Source: Chelydra serpentina
Taxonomy: Eukaryota > Chordata > Testudines > Chelydridae
DNA: 64,000 nucleotides
Direction of reading: 5' to 3'
Assembly: GCA_037349315.1 (NCBI GenBank)
Contig: JBAIAC010000027.1
Span: 8,685,501 to 8,749,500 of the forward strand
Shown here: piece after piece, positions 44,131-55,908 of the stretch
Layout of the letters: every line of letters begins with the position of its first letter
Position numbering within the stretch: the stretch's first letter is position 1
The notes under the pieces: generated by a model
The model's database searches: none
The model's input: only the letters and a program-made list of their open reading frames with translations
Told to the model about the DNA's origin: nothing
Position numbers and translations under genes: made by a program

Positions 44131-46730
44131 CAGAGTCACATGGCAGAGTCACGCTGGGAACTGAGCTCCATCTCTTGTAGTTGCCTAGTGCCTTAGCCGC
44201 AAAGCCGTATTTCCTCAACCCCGCTCCCCTCTGCCCCCCCAAACTCTGCTCACAGTAAGGGGTCATATCTTGCAGTCCTCACTCCGAGGGTCCAAGCCTG
44301 TTGACAATCAAACTAATGGGCGTTTGCCCATTCTTAAAAGTCAAGGCAGGATGAGACCCAGACGCCGAAACCTGACGTTTGTGAGGTGCTGAGCCTCTGC
44401 CAAGAAGTTGCAGCTTCCTCTCTCTTCCATGGGAGTGTTTGGCACCAATCAGGATGCAGCAGGATGGGGAATTTTACCTGAAACAGGTGCAGCAGAAGGA
44501 GGAAGCTCGGTGTTTGTCTTTGAACACGGTTTCATCCTTCATAGTGTTTGCTTTCTGTCACGAAAGCAGCCCTGCCAGTCACTCAGTAGCTGTCTTATCA
44601 GCGCTTGAACCTGCTGGTAACTAATAGTCGTTTTGATGATTAATTCTACGTCCCGATAATACAATAGGGCTGTTTCACCTCTGAGTTGCTCTGGGAAGCT
44701 ACAGTCTAGCAAGTTGGGCTGCTAAGGCTTCCATTGAAGTCAGCGGAGTTGCACCCAGCTTAGGGCCAAACCTGGGCTGGGTGTAAGTGTTCAGTTGTTG
44801 TTACGTGGCTGGGTGAGACTGAACGGGGAAGCGGGCTGGCAGTCTAGACACTGCAGTGCTGAATGTCCTAGCAGATACGGAAGCGAGTAATCTACTGGCT
44901 GCTTGTGGCTGCTTGCGTTTGTTGGTAGGAGGCTGTTGGCTCGGTTACCAAAATGCAGCATGGAGAGACAGGGAGATGGTGTGGCTGGTGAAAACTGAAA
45001 GGAAAGCATGTCTTGGAATTCACCGGCAGGGTGGGGATTAGCAGCAGATCTTCTAATAGCACCTTGGACTCGCATAGGCTCTCACTGTGCTTTTATAACC
45101 GCTAATTAGCCTCTGCACAGCAGTCCCTTGATGTGGTGAAGTCTCATTATTCCCATCTTCCAGCAGAGGCCCCGCAGTTAGGTGAGTTAACCAAGGACAC
45201 ACAGGGAGTCAGTGGTAGAGGAATAAGAGCCTACACAGGGGTGTTCTACCAGCATAAGTATATTTGTTTAAATTTACGCTTTAGCTTTTACCAGTATGTT
45301 TGCCATATGGCCAAGCCCTTTGTTCCTCAGTTGGTGTAAAGCAATGTCGTTCCAGGGGAGTTATGCCAATTTACACCAGATGCGGTTGGAGGGGTGGGGG
45401 AGGGGAGGGAATTTGCTTTACTCAGCCTAATTATCCAGGCCCCAAGATCCTTACAAGCAATTTGCATATATTGATTTTTAGTTATGGGCATCTTGGGTGG
45501 AGTGGATTGGGGTAGGGGGGAGCTCTTTTGAAATCTGTCTTGTGTTTGTGTGTAGTTTAGTTTAATTCTCTGGGTGGCTTAACCTACCAGTACAAGACAA
45601 GTTACATGTGTTCTAGTCTTTTGGGGCACAACCTTCCTTAAGTCCTATGGATGACACTCTCCTCTAAGCCCACTGTGCATAAACACGGAGGGTGGCTTTT
45701 CTCACAAGTGCACAATTGAGTGATCTCCTAAAATGGGCAAATCAAATGCCCCAAGCAGTAGCTTAAATATTATCTGACACTGAATGAAAATGCCACAGCC
45801 CTGGTTGATGTATCCTCTGTCAGAGAATGATGTTTGATACAAGCTGCTCTGGTACAATAACCGTTCTGAACACCCACCCTCCCCCTTGTGATTGCTATAT
45901 TTCCACTAAGTGACTTGGTGTGTTCAGTAGGTAGAATGTGACCGACATGAAGACAGACTGGGGTGGGTTTTCTTTTTCTCGTGCTGGACAAACATGCAGG
46001 CTGTGGAACTTTGAACTGTATCCATTTATTGCTGTTCCAGTTATATTACTGGAAAGTGACTAAGTACTCTTGAAGATGGATTTGGCTTTCCTGCTTCTGT
46101 CACATTCCTTTTGCAGCTTAGGAACTACAGGAATGGCTCTGATTGTTTTGTGGTGCCTTGCTTTAATAATGAATGGTTAGTGCTGAGGTGGAAGGCATGC
46201 AGCTGAGTTTATCTTGGATTGAATCCCAAAGTGGTTAGAATGGGGACTTTCCTTCAGCAGCCTGAAGTGTGAAGAAGCTCGGTTGTGGGTTTTGTGAGGG
46301 TGGAAATTTTTTTTGGTGTGTGTGATGTACAGCGGAAGGTCACTTCTCTGATGGCAGGCCAGTATTTTACTAAGAAATCCCTAAAACCAAGTTAGAGGAA
46401 TGTATCTAATATTGGTTTACACCCTGTGCACTTGCTCTATGAAAGCTAAGGCAGAACTTGGTCTAGACTCTAGGAGTTGTACAATTAAATGTATATTATC
46501 TTAACTTTAGGTGCAATATAAATTTTATGTGCAACAAAAATGCAGAACAACTCCCCTCCCCCCCCAAAAAAACAACTATTAGTAGTAATTTTCCTCTTAA
46601 ATACTGCATATTTGATCTACAGATATTATTCTTCTGCAGAATCTGATCTCTGTTGATCTTAAAGTCTTTCTGTATGGGATAAGCTTCCCCCCTTCACTAA
46701 TAGCACTGCTTTTCACCCATTAACCTCAGT
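44131..46730. other. Mostly single-copy intron
   Basis: Contains a MIR-like piece at about 45145-45235 and hairpin-family pieces at about 44715-44790 and 45330-45390. Nothing coding was recognised. Confidence 0.45.
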
Positions 46731-46734
46731 GCTT

Positions 46735-46865
46735 TTTATGCAGGCAGGTCAGTATTATACCCATTTTATAGATGGGCAGGGTGGAGGGGCATGGAGGGTA
46801 AGTGTCATGTCCAAAGTTTCACAGTGATGGAACTAGGAACAGAACCCCCATCTCCCTGACACTTT
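46735..46865 (-). repeat. MIR SINE fragment
   Basis: 'ttatacccattttatagatggg', 'taagtgtcatgtccaaagtttcacagtgatgg' and 'acagaacccccatctccctga' match reverse MIR. Confidence 0.8.
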
Positions 46866-47644
46866 CAAGGGCTTTGAGTTTCCCTTTCCAGTAGGGCACA
46901 TTGGTGGCCAACTTCATCCTAGCCTGGTGTAATGCCTTGATTACAGTGTAGTTGCATCAGAGATTAATTTCTTCCCTGACCTCCGAAAGCCTAATTGCCT
47001 TGGCTCTTGGCCTGCTCTATTACTTCCTTGTTTGTTCCTCTCTTTGTGTGTGTCTGCTTTTCTACTCTAGGCACTCAGCCCTGCTGTAAGCTTGGGAGCT
47101 TTTGGCTCTTCCTGGTTTTTCTTTGTAGAGGTTACCTGTTTAGCTGGCAAGAGATTCCTTACCTGATGCTGTCACCTGTGCTACTGGAATACTTAAACAT
47201 TGCAATTAATGATTTGAAAATTGCATTCACCATGCTACTGAATAAATATTTGAGGCCTTGTTCTTTTCACTCAAAATTTTTGTTAAGAAAAGTTTTAAAA
47301 TGTTGCAACTGAAACTTTTTTTGACTGTCAAATTGTTTTCAATAGCGTCCCTTTAAAACTTGCTGCCAAAAATACTAGACTGATATTCATGACTCTGGTG
47401 AAATGTATCTTTCCATTTTTAAAAAAATCCAATAATTATGCATTTTATATTAACTGGGTATCTGTGTACAGGATTTTTTTTTTTAGTCACTTGGGTTAGC
47501 AACAGACTGGAACATTTGAAAGCCCATATGTTTTATGTAAAAGTGTCTCTTGGCATTTTCATCACAGGCTTGAGCCATTTAATGTCTGGAAGGTATATGT
47601 GAAGAATTTGGAGATGTTCTGTAATAATAATATATCATCAGTAG

Positions 47645-47815
47645 ATCTAACAATGCATTCTATTCATTTTACAGAGGGGGAAAACTGAGGCAGAGGGAGG
47701 TAAAGTGACTTGCCTGGGGTCACTCAGCAGGTCAGTGGCAGAGCTGGGAATAAAATCCAGGTCTCCTGAGTCCCGGTCCAGTGCTCTGTACCCTAGGCCA
47801 TACTGCCTCCTATGA
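47645..47815 (-). repeat. MIR SINE, well preserved
   Basis: 'cattttacagagggggaaaactgagg', 'aaagtgacttgcctggggtcactcagcag' and 'ccaggtctcctgagtccc' run to 'taggccatactgcctcc', covering most of MIR in reverse. Confidence 0.9.
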
Positions 47816-47834
47816 CTGTGTTTTCCTGGTTATT

Positions 47835-47895
47835 GCAGGGGTTTACTGTATGAAAGTTCTGGTGGTCCCTTCTGGCCTTAAACTCTATGAATATA
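47835..47895 (+). mobile_element. CR1 LINE terminal fragment
   Basis: 'ttctggtggtcccttctggccttaaactctatga' matches the CR1 end. Confidence 0.7.
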
Positions 47896-48479
47896 TTGGT
47901 TTTATTTAATAAGGGGCTATCTAGAAAAACAAACATGGAAGGAAAGAATAGCTCAAGCTAAGCCGCTTCTCAGCAAACATCTGAGTGCTGTTAAGGGACA
48001 ACGTTTTTAGAATCCTCATTCTCTAAATACTTTGTTCCTACTGCAAAATAAACCCTGCTTTGGTTTAAGAAGGCTCTGATTACTGTGTACCACTGCTCAG
48101 ACTCCCAAAGGGAAGAACTACAGGTCCCATTGGAGAAAGCACAATAGTTACACAAGGTGCTGTAGCCTAGGGCCTGCTAAGAGGAGGAGAATCATGCGAT
48201 TCCACCCCAGGAGGGCTCAAGGCACAAGGCCTGACACTTAAGGGAATGCACTCAGACAAGACCCAGGACAGGTGAAGCAGGCCCATAACAGCTATGAGGC
48301 AGTCACGCTGACCTGGTTAAGTGACCTGTCAGTAAATTAGGCTGGTTTCAGTTTCAAGCCACAACTCTAGTTGATGCTATTTAACCACCTTGTTGGCAGC
48401 CTTAGAAAAGGTGCCAAGGATAAAGGGCTTGCTCCAAAGCCCATTGAAGTCCATTGAAAGACTTCCAGGTCTATACAAT

Positions 48480-48932
48480 CATGACTGGAGTGGAGAAAGT
48501 AAATAAGGAAGTGTTTGTTGTTTACTCCTCATAACACAAGAACTAGGGGCCACCAAATGAAATTAATAGGCAGCAGGTTTAAAACAAACAAAGTTTTTTT
48601 TTTTTTTTCCCCCCCTACACAGCACAGTCAACCTGTGGAATTCCTTGCCAGAGGATGTTGTGAAGGCCAAGACTAGAACAGAGTTCAGAGAAGAACTAGG
48701 AAAGTTCATGGAGGATAGGTCCATCAATGGCTATTAGCCAGTATGGGCAGGGATGGGGTCCCTAACCTTTGTTTGCCAGAAGCTGGGAATGGGCAACAGG
48801 GGATGGATCAGTTGATGATTACCTGTTCTGTTCATTCCCTCTGGGGCACCTGGCACTGGCCACTGTCGGAAGACAGGATACTGGGCTAGATGGACCTTTG
48901 GTCTGACCCAGTATGGCCGCTCTTATGTAGTT
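48480..48932 (+). mobile_element. CR1 LINE 3' end
   Basis: 'aactaggggccaccaaatgaaattaataggcag', a T-run insertion (about 48594-48608), 'cctgtggaattccttgccagaggatgttgtga', 'tattagccagtatgggcaggga' and 'actgggctagatggaccttt' run to the terminus 'ccgctcttatg'. It is complete at the 3' end and moderately young. The segment before it (about 48085-48480) is unfamiliar and may be another element. Confidence 0.92.
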
Positions 48933-50025
48933 ACCTCAGTGGGCTTTGGAGCAGGCACTAAATATGCCATGGAGATGGATTCTCACCCTGTAGGTCATGG
49001 CTGGGCAGCGTACGCTGCAGCTGATCATGCTCTACCGGTTCTGTGGCTAGATGTAGCACTTTGGTTTCCAGGGCTGTGGAAAGCTACCTAGACTTTAATG
49101 GGGGTGGGAGTGGGAGAATCTCCCAGAAGATTAAATGCAAAACCTCACAGAAGGTCATTCTCCCCATGAGAGATGGCTCCATTTATCATGCCCCTTCTGT
49201 TAAGGAAGGGGTTAACTTTTTTTTTTGTATAACCTTACTGTGTGCACATGCTTGGCGGCGTCCGCAGTACATTTTGTTCAGCGTTGGGTCGCTCACAAAT
49301 CAAGGGTGAAGCATTGTATAGTCACACAGTTAGCGATTTCTCAGCTGCAGGTGGGCAGGGGGGATGGAGAGCCACCTTCATTGGTCCAATGCCCCCTCCA
49401 CCCTGTGCCACCCCCAGGAAGGGCTGTGGTTGACCTCAGTAAGCATGATGCAGGTTAAGGCAGTTAATGGATTAACTACAGCCTTTCCTGTGCTTAGAAG
49501 GCACAGTGAGGAGAGAGCAGAAGGACCCAAATTCCAGGTTAATAGCAGGGATTGTGTTTTGTTACCATTCCCTTTAGAGGAGAGGGTTCCTGCCACCAGC
49601 CAGGTAGATGTCTGTCTGATGTGTGTCTAACGGAGATTTAAAGTGCTTTGTGAGATTAGAATTGAAACCGATTTTGGGGCAATTGTTACATGGCTTGATA
49701 TGAACCTTTTTTTGGAGACGGGGGACAGAAGGTGGAAGTTGGGACGCAGTATGGAGGTGTAGGGCCAAGTCATATGAAATATTTCCTTTGTGGTGTGTAC
49801 GTATACTCTCCTCACCACTTGTGGTGGCTGTTCTGGCAGATAGGGGGAGTGGGGTGAGGGGGGGGCACCTATGCCAGTAAAAAGACTCTCTCCAACGCAA
49901 TGAAATGACAGCCGTGTGTAACGGGAAGAAGCTGCTGGGTTTTGCTCAGTCAGGTGCCTGGCTTGCAGAGCAAATGCGTGGTGATTAAATAGCCACCAGT
50001 AGTTTCCAACTTGCAGGAAGAGTGG
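48933..50025. other. Single-copy intron
   Basis: No repeat or exon recognised. Overlapping open frames at 49043-49630 show no conserved motif. Confidence 0.4.
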
Positions 50026-50027
50026 TC

Positions 50028-50190
50028 ATAGACCTTGAGGTCAGAAGGGACCATCACGATCATCTCGTCTGACCTCCTGCTCCGTGCAGGCCACAGAACG
50101 TCACCCACCCACTCCTGTAACAGAGCCCTAGCCTCTGGCTGAGTTACTGAAGTCCTCAAATCCTGATTTAAAGACTTCAAGTTACCATAT
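50028..50190 (-). mobile_element. CR1 LINE 3' end, distinct subfamily
   Basis: 'tcatagaccttgaggtcagaagggaccatcacgatcatctcgtctgacctcctg' and 'ctgagttactgaagtcctca' match reverse CR1 of the 'ccattatgatcatctagtctgac' subfamily. Confidence 0.85.
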
Positions 50191-51182
50191 GTTCAATGCA
50201 CTAGCTCAGTTCCATACAGAAGATTGCCACTCATAGCCTAATCCTGGCTCTTGGAGATGCTGCTTGTCTTGCTGTGTGGCTTTCTGATTTACAAATTCTC
50301 ACCCCATGAGGCCCCTCTTGTGTAATCTTCCCCAGGGTAGGCCCCTTTCCCTGGAGGTATTGCCATCCCTCTCTGCCCCTGTACTTACAAACTTGCTGCT
50401 GTCACTGCCTCAGAACTTGTTTTTGCTCCAGCTGGAGGCATCTTAGCAGAAGGGCAGGTGAGCAGAGTCCAGTATTGTTCCATGGGCCGCTCACCAGGGA
50501 GTGCTGGCTGCAGTGTGATTAATTCACCTCTTGGCTGCATCCTTTATGCAGCACACTGTAACCCACAGTGGCTTGGAGCCGATGGCCCAGAGTTCATGCA
50601 CAGTTCATTGTAGGGCAGTGTCGGGGAGGTTAAAGTTATCCATTCCTAGCATAGAGCATACTGCATTTGAAGAAGTAATTTAAAATGGATTCCAAGTTGT
50701 CCTCTTTTTGTTCACATGAGAAAGTGTTCCCTAACTGGGAAAGTAATCTAAATTTGATCCACTGCATGAGCCTGAATCAGTGCTCACCTTTTTCTATTGA
50801 CTTAAACAGAGTCGTTCCTATATACTGCTGCAAGTGAGATGTCTCTCGAAGTCTGTATTCTTTTTATGGGGGTGCAGAATCTAGCTCTTTTTCTGTTCTT
50901 CAGACACACAGCAAGTGGCAATGAGGTAGCTGCTCAGCATGGTGCATAAATTGCCTCCTGGCTGAAGTTTGTCACCCTGATTTCGGCAAGGCACTTGTGG
51001 TTAGTTAGGCATGTTCTTAAGTATCTTGCTGAATTGGGGGTCACAGATGCCAGCGTCTCTTAATGTAGGTCTTGCTATTCTCAGGTTTTTAATAGCCCTC
51101 AGCACCTCACGTCTGCTGTGTACAAGTCAGCTATTTTTCTGATTGGGGTACATAACATGCAAAGGAATGCTATAAAGATAAA

Positions 51183-51270
51183 AAGTCGGATTCTGCTGGC
51201 ATAAATGAGTGTAGCTCAGTTGAGGTCAGTGTAACCAGCTGGTATAAACCAGAATAAAGATCTGGATGCA
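51183..51270. repeat. Foldback hairpin repeat
   Basis: 'gtcggattctgctggcataaat' and 'ccagctggtataaaccagaataaagatctgg' with 'agttgaggtcagtg' between them. Confidence 0.5.
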
Positions 51271-51394
51271 GGTGTTTGTTTTTTATTATTATTAGTTTGA
51301 TTGCAATACAAGGGGGGGGGAGGGGAAATCCCTTTAATAGCAAATATCAAGTCAAGATCTAGAATTTTTAAGCAAGTCGAGTGATATTGGAATT

Positions 51395-51512
51395 TCCAAA
51401 AGGAGGCGGGATGATTTAGAGACAACAACAAATCCTGCATTTTGGCAGGGAGTTAGACTAGATGAACCTTGTGGTCCCTTCTAACCCTACAGCTCTGTGA
51501 TTCTAAGAGGCC
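51395..51512 (+). mobile_element. CR1 LINE terminal fragment
   Basis: 'gggagttagactagatgaaccttgtggtcccttctaaccctacagctctgtgattct' is a CR1 end. Confidence 0.8.
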
Positions 51513-51539
51513 TGGCTAGATAGCTTGTTCCCCTCATCA

Positions 51540-51669
51540 TTTGGATTGTAAGTTCTTTGGAGCAGGGCTGATCTTGTTCTGTGTTTGTTTGTCCCGTGCC
51601 CAGCACAGTGGGGTCCCAGTTAACGACTGGAGCTCCTAGATGCTACCGCAATACAAATGCATAATAGGG
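51540..51669 (+). repeat. MIR/L2-type tail, target of a hAT insertion
   Basis: 'attgtaagttctttggagcagggctgat', 'gtgcccagcacagtggggtcccagtt' and 'ctcctagatgctaccgcaatacaaat' end in 'ataataggg', where the next element landed. Confidence 0.85.
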
Positions 51670-52008
51670 CAACGGTTCTCAAACATTAGCCACCTGAGGA
51701 CCCACATTTTGATTTTAAAATTTTTTCACGGACCCCCATGCTGGCTACTTTCCCTGGGGGGGGAAGGGTGCTCAGCCCCAGATCCTGTCTCCACTCTGCC
51801 CCTCCTCTTCCCCACCTCTTTCCGCCTCCTCCCCCAAGCGTGCCCAGTCCCCACTCCTCCCACTCCCTCCTGCATGCTGCTGAACAGCTGTTCCATGGCA
51901 TGCAGGAGGCATGGGAGTTGATCAGTAGGGCTGGCCATCCAGGACATGACTCACAGACCCCCTGGAGTACCCTTGTTTGACTCGCAGACCCCAGTTTGAG
52001 AACTGCGG
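51670..52008. mobile_element. Non-autonomous hAT element
   Basis: Ends CAACGGTTCTCAAAC and the reverse of GTTTGAGAACTGCGG. A perfect 8-bp duplication TAATAGGG (51662-51669 and 52009-52016) places it at the end of the L2-type tail. The interior is a CCTCC-rich tract with 'cacagaccccctggagtac'. The open frames on both strands are compositional. Confidence 0.93.
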
Positions 52009-52016
52009 TAATAGGG

Positions 52017-54870
52017 ATTTCCAGATGCCACAGTGAGGAGCACCTTGTGATTCAATACTGATTGTAATAACATCCCCTATGTTTGGATCCGTGGCCATGT
52101 TTCTAGTTGTGCCTGGGTGTGCTGCCGCTGCAGTTTCTCTAGTGGGTTTTGAGGTATGGTGCACACGTTGGGCACCATTCTGATTGTGCCATTCAGTGCT
52201 GCCCAGAGATGCGCTGGCAGCTGCCCTGACCTATTTCCATTGCCTCATTCAGGATGGTACCTGCCCGTGGCTCTGGAAAATAAAGGCTCAGGAGCCGTGT
52301 GGAAATCGGTGTCCTACGAGGCTGTTGAATGCAAAGGTAAAGTTCATTGAGGTGATATGGCACAGGATCAAAGAGTATAATGAGGAAGGGCTGCCTTGCA
52401 GCTGGATAAATAGGTCACTGGAGTTTCCAAGTTCCTCATCCACTGCAAACAGAGGCTATTCGTGACCCAGTTAGGGTTGTGTCTTGCAAGGGATAAGTGC
52501 TTCCCGTATGATGAGCAACAACTCTGACCCCAACATAGAGGTCTGTGGGAGTTGCAGGGTTTAGGCCCTTTTGTTAAGGGGAGATGACTGGAAAGAGGAT
52601 ATTCCCTCTTAATCAGCGGGGCCACTTGTGTGGTAGGGCAGTACTCACTAGTCTGAGACAAAAGGGTGTTGGAATCGGGCCATTGTTCAGCATGGCACAC
52701 AGAGGTAGTAAGTTACTTAGTTCTCAGTGCAGGACTAGAACCAATCTGGCAGAGCTGTGCACCTGTGCAGAGCCCCTCTGACTTCACTTGGCCCATATGG
52801 TTCCCCATGCAGGATTAGGGGCCTTAGATTGCAAACTCTGTTGGCAGGGGCCTGTCCTTTGCTCTGTGGCTATACAGTGCCAGGCACCGTGAGCTCCCTG
52901 AGCCAGGACTGGGCCTCCTAGGAGCAGAAATACTGTTCTATTATTTCTTGTGACTTCTGCACTAATAAGTGGGGAGCAGAATCCCTGTGTCCTACCCCTC
53001 CTGCTCCATAGCACGGGGGAGAGAGGGAGGAGCCATTCAGAGACAGGCAGTGGAACGTGCAGCCCCTCCCTCATGCAGCTGTAACCCACTCTCTGCAGCA
53101 GCCTGCACAAACAGGTCGGGGTTACTTTGGCGTTACAGGAGGGGAGTTGTTCCCGAGCTGAGGACCCTTTCTGGAGCATCGTCTATTGCCACCCCCTTGT
53201 CTGTCAAATCCAGGGGATCCAACCTGAGTGCCTCTGCTGAACGCAGAACAGCATAAACCAGATGAGCTGACACTCTGCTCACCGAAATATATTCTCTCCC
53301 CCCACCCCACCACACCCCTTCACTAAAGCGTGTTGGGTTTGTGATCCAGAGTTTTGGTTGAAGGCCCATTTCCAGGCATGGTGGTCTTGTTGTCTGTCAC
53401 CCCCTTGGGCTGTGCTGTAAGTCTACTGCGCTTCCTGGCAGCTTAGCTGCTGCTGGATGGCTGGGGGTGGTTTTGAAGTACAGTAGGAAAAATTAACTTC
53501 AGTGGGGCGCAGAGGCTGGAGCGGGAAGGCCAATGGGTGCCAATCTGGGTTTTGTTTTCCTGGGAAGGGAAGGAAGCACAATATTGTTCCCATTTGTAAA
53601 CCCACTTATTAATCCCTTACCAGGGTCCTATTGGAATCCATGGAGTTCATCTTGCTGTACATGCTGCTAATTTATTTTGGAAGTGTCCTTCTCTGCAAAA
53701 GCTCCGCTGGCCACCACCTCTTTAACTAGCAGTCACATCTCTCCTCTGCCGCTTTGGCTTCACTTCAGTACATTGTACAGAGAAGGAGCTCAGGAAATTT
53801 ACTCTAAAGCCAACTAGTTGGCTCCAGATCTCCTATCCTTGCAGCCTGGTATGGCACTTCATGTCTTTGGGGGTTTGGTTTGGTGTGTGTTTGTTTGTTT
53901 GGTTTGTTTGTTTTTTATATATAATCAAAATGAAGTGATTTGCAGGGTAGGTCGAAACCATTTTATAGAGAAGTTTTAACTCCTCCCCCCCCCCCCCCCC
54001 GCAGAATCCTGAACTGCAGTTTGGGAAACTGACTTTTTATAAAACAAGGCTGTTCTGCTCTCTGAGGAGATGCTTGTGAAAATGTGGCAGGTTGCCACAT
54101 TCTGGTTGAGTAATTTCCTATAGTGGATAGTATTTTAAAAAACATGCTTCCCTTGGCCATCTCCCTCCCCCTTCATCATTACAGTAATCCCCTCCCCTCC
54201 ACCACAGCTCTTAGCCCAGAATATTTCTTCTTTTAGGATGACTGTTTGGTTCTTTTTGGAAAAACACTGAAGGCCAGATTCTCAGCGGGTGTCAATCTGC
54301 ATTGCTCCATTGGAGTTTGGACCTTTCTTGATGGCAGTGGAGTCAGGTGCAGTTTTCAGTCCTGAACACTATTGAAAAGTCCTCTGAACGCTCATTTAGG
54401 TCTGGAGTTAAATTGTCAGAAATATCTAAGGCCTGCTGTAGTGAGAACCAGCCCAGAACGCCGCTCCCTAGCACCCAGCAGAGCATGTCATACAGGCCTT
54501 TCTGCACCAATGTCTCTCCCTGTGGAGTCTCTCCGCACCGATTCAGTTGCTTTTGAGCCTTCTGTACCCGTGTAAAGGGGAGGGGGGGGGGGAAGAGACT
54601 GGGGCAAAGGATTTGCCCTTCTTGTGTGACGTCTGCTTTCCTGGCCAGTGTGTTGGGTCCACTTGAGCTGAAGGCTGAGCTGTTACAATGACCAGCTACC
54701 GAGCTCTAGCTGTAACAATTTCTATCCTCTGGATTGGCACAGAGAGGGACTTGGAACATGCTCGCCAGTGGGTTACATGAGCAACAGGGGTCTCAAGAGA
54801 TCCATGAGATAGATGTTCTTGGCAAAAAACAAACGACCTCTTTCTGCCCCAAATGGCGTAGCTCCTCTTC
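52017..54870. other. Mostly single-copy intron
   Basis: An L2-type tail lies at about 52826-52945 ('attgcaaactctgttggcaggggcc', 'tacagtgccaggcaccg'). A TTTG-rich stretch lies at 53870-53915, a C-run at about 53985-54000, and a hairpin-family piece at 54268-54345. Open frames at 52969-53256 show no conserved motif. Confidence 0.45.
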
Positions 54871-54895
54871 TTTTTTTTTTTTTTTTTTGTTGGTC

Positions 54896-55043
54896 GGTCA
54901 TAAATATGAAGGGAAGGGGGAGAGGGTCTGATGCAGTGCTATAAAATCCTCTTTCCAGTAAAGGGTTAAGAAATGCAGGTAGCCAGACTGACACCTGACC
55001 TGGCTGGCATCTGACCAATAAGGGGACAAGATACTTTCATCAT
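54896..55043 (+). mobile_element. Truncated LTR, plus orientation
   Basis: 'ggtcataaatatgaagggaa', 'tgctataaaatcctctttcc', 'gtaaagggttaagaaatgc' and 'caataaggggacaagatac' form the left end of an LTR family common in turtles. The copy stops after about 148 bp. It is the plus arm of the inverted repeat with 55764-55907. A T-run (about 54871-54888) sits just upstream. Confidence 0.8.
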
Positions 55044-55096
55044 AGTCAGAAGCCTCATCAAGAGGCATGTCATTGAATATGTCCAGAGCACTTATG

Positions 55097-55908
55097 TGTC
55101 AAGGTTCTCTCCCCACTCTAAACTCTAGGGTAAAGACGTGGGGACCCGCATGAGAGCCCCTAAGCTTATTTTTACCAGCTTAGGTTAAAACCCCCAAGGT
55201 ACAAAATTCCCTGCACCCTGAGAAATGCTTCTTCCACTGTCACCATCAAGTGTTCTAAACAGGAATCCAGGAAAGGGGACCACTTGAATCCCTTCCCCCT
55301 CCCCCCCCCCCCAATATCCTCTCAAGCCCATACCCCCCTGTCCTGGGAAGCTTGGGGATAATCTCCTAACCAATTGGTTACACAGTGATCTAAAAACCCA
55401 CCCCCTGGGTTTTTAAAAACCATAGAAAACAGTCAGCTTCTTAAAAGAAGGATTTTATTAAAAACAAAGAAGGTAAAATCATCTCTGTAAAATCCGGATG
55501 GTAACTATTTTACAGGGCACTCAGAGATTCCCCCCTCTGGACAAAACCTTAAAGTTACAGAAAAACAGGAATAACCCTTCCCTCTCCCACAGGAAATGTA
55601 CCAAGCAAAATAAACAGAAATCTACTCGCTATGCTATCTAAACTTACTTTAGAAAAGTGAGTATTGGTGAGGAGGCGGATTTTTCTGTAGGTTCTTTCTG
55701 TCTTCCAAGATCACTCTGACTCAGACAAAGACACACACAAAAACCTTCCCCCCTCCCAAAGTTTGAAAGTATCTTGTCCCCTTATTGGTCAGATGCCAGC
55801 CAGGTCAGGTGTCAGTCTGGCTACCTGCATTTCTTAACCCTTTACTGGAAAGAGGATTTTATAGCACTGCATCAGACCCTCTCCCCCTTCCCTTCATATT
55901 TATGACCA
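55097..55908 (-). mobile_element. Solo LTR, minus orientation
   Basis: On the minus strand the unit runs from the GGTCATAAATATG end (near 55907) to a terminus ...AACCTTGACA (55097). 'ttttattaaaaacaaagaag' and 'taagcttatttttaccagctta' lie inside. An AATAAA-like signal occurs on the minus strand in the 'ggattttattaaaaac' region (about 55450). No internal gag/pol sequence or second same-orientation LTR is present, so this is a solo LTR of a class I leave open. No clear target duplication was found. Confidence 0.75.

Noticed and set aside
54896..55908. Complete LTR retroelement with two LTRs
   Set aside because: The two copies are in opposite orientation, one is truncated, and there is no internal coding region between them.
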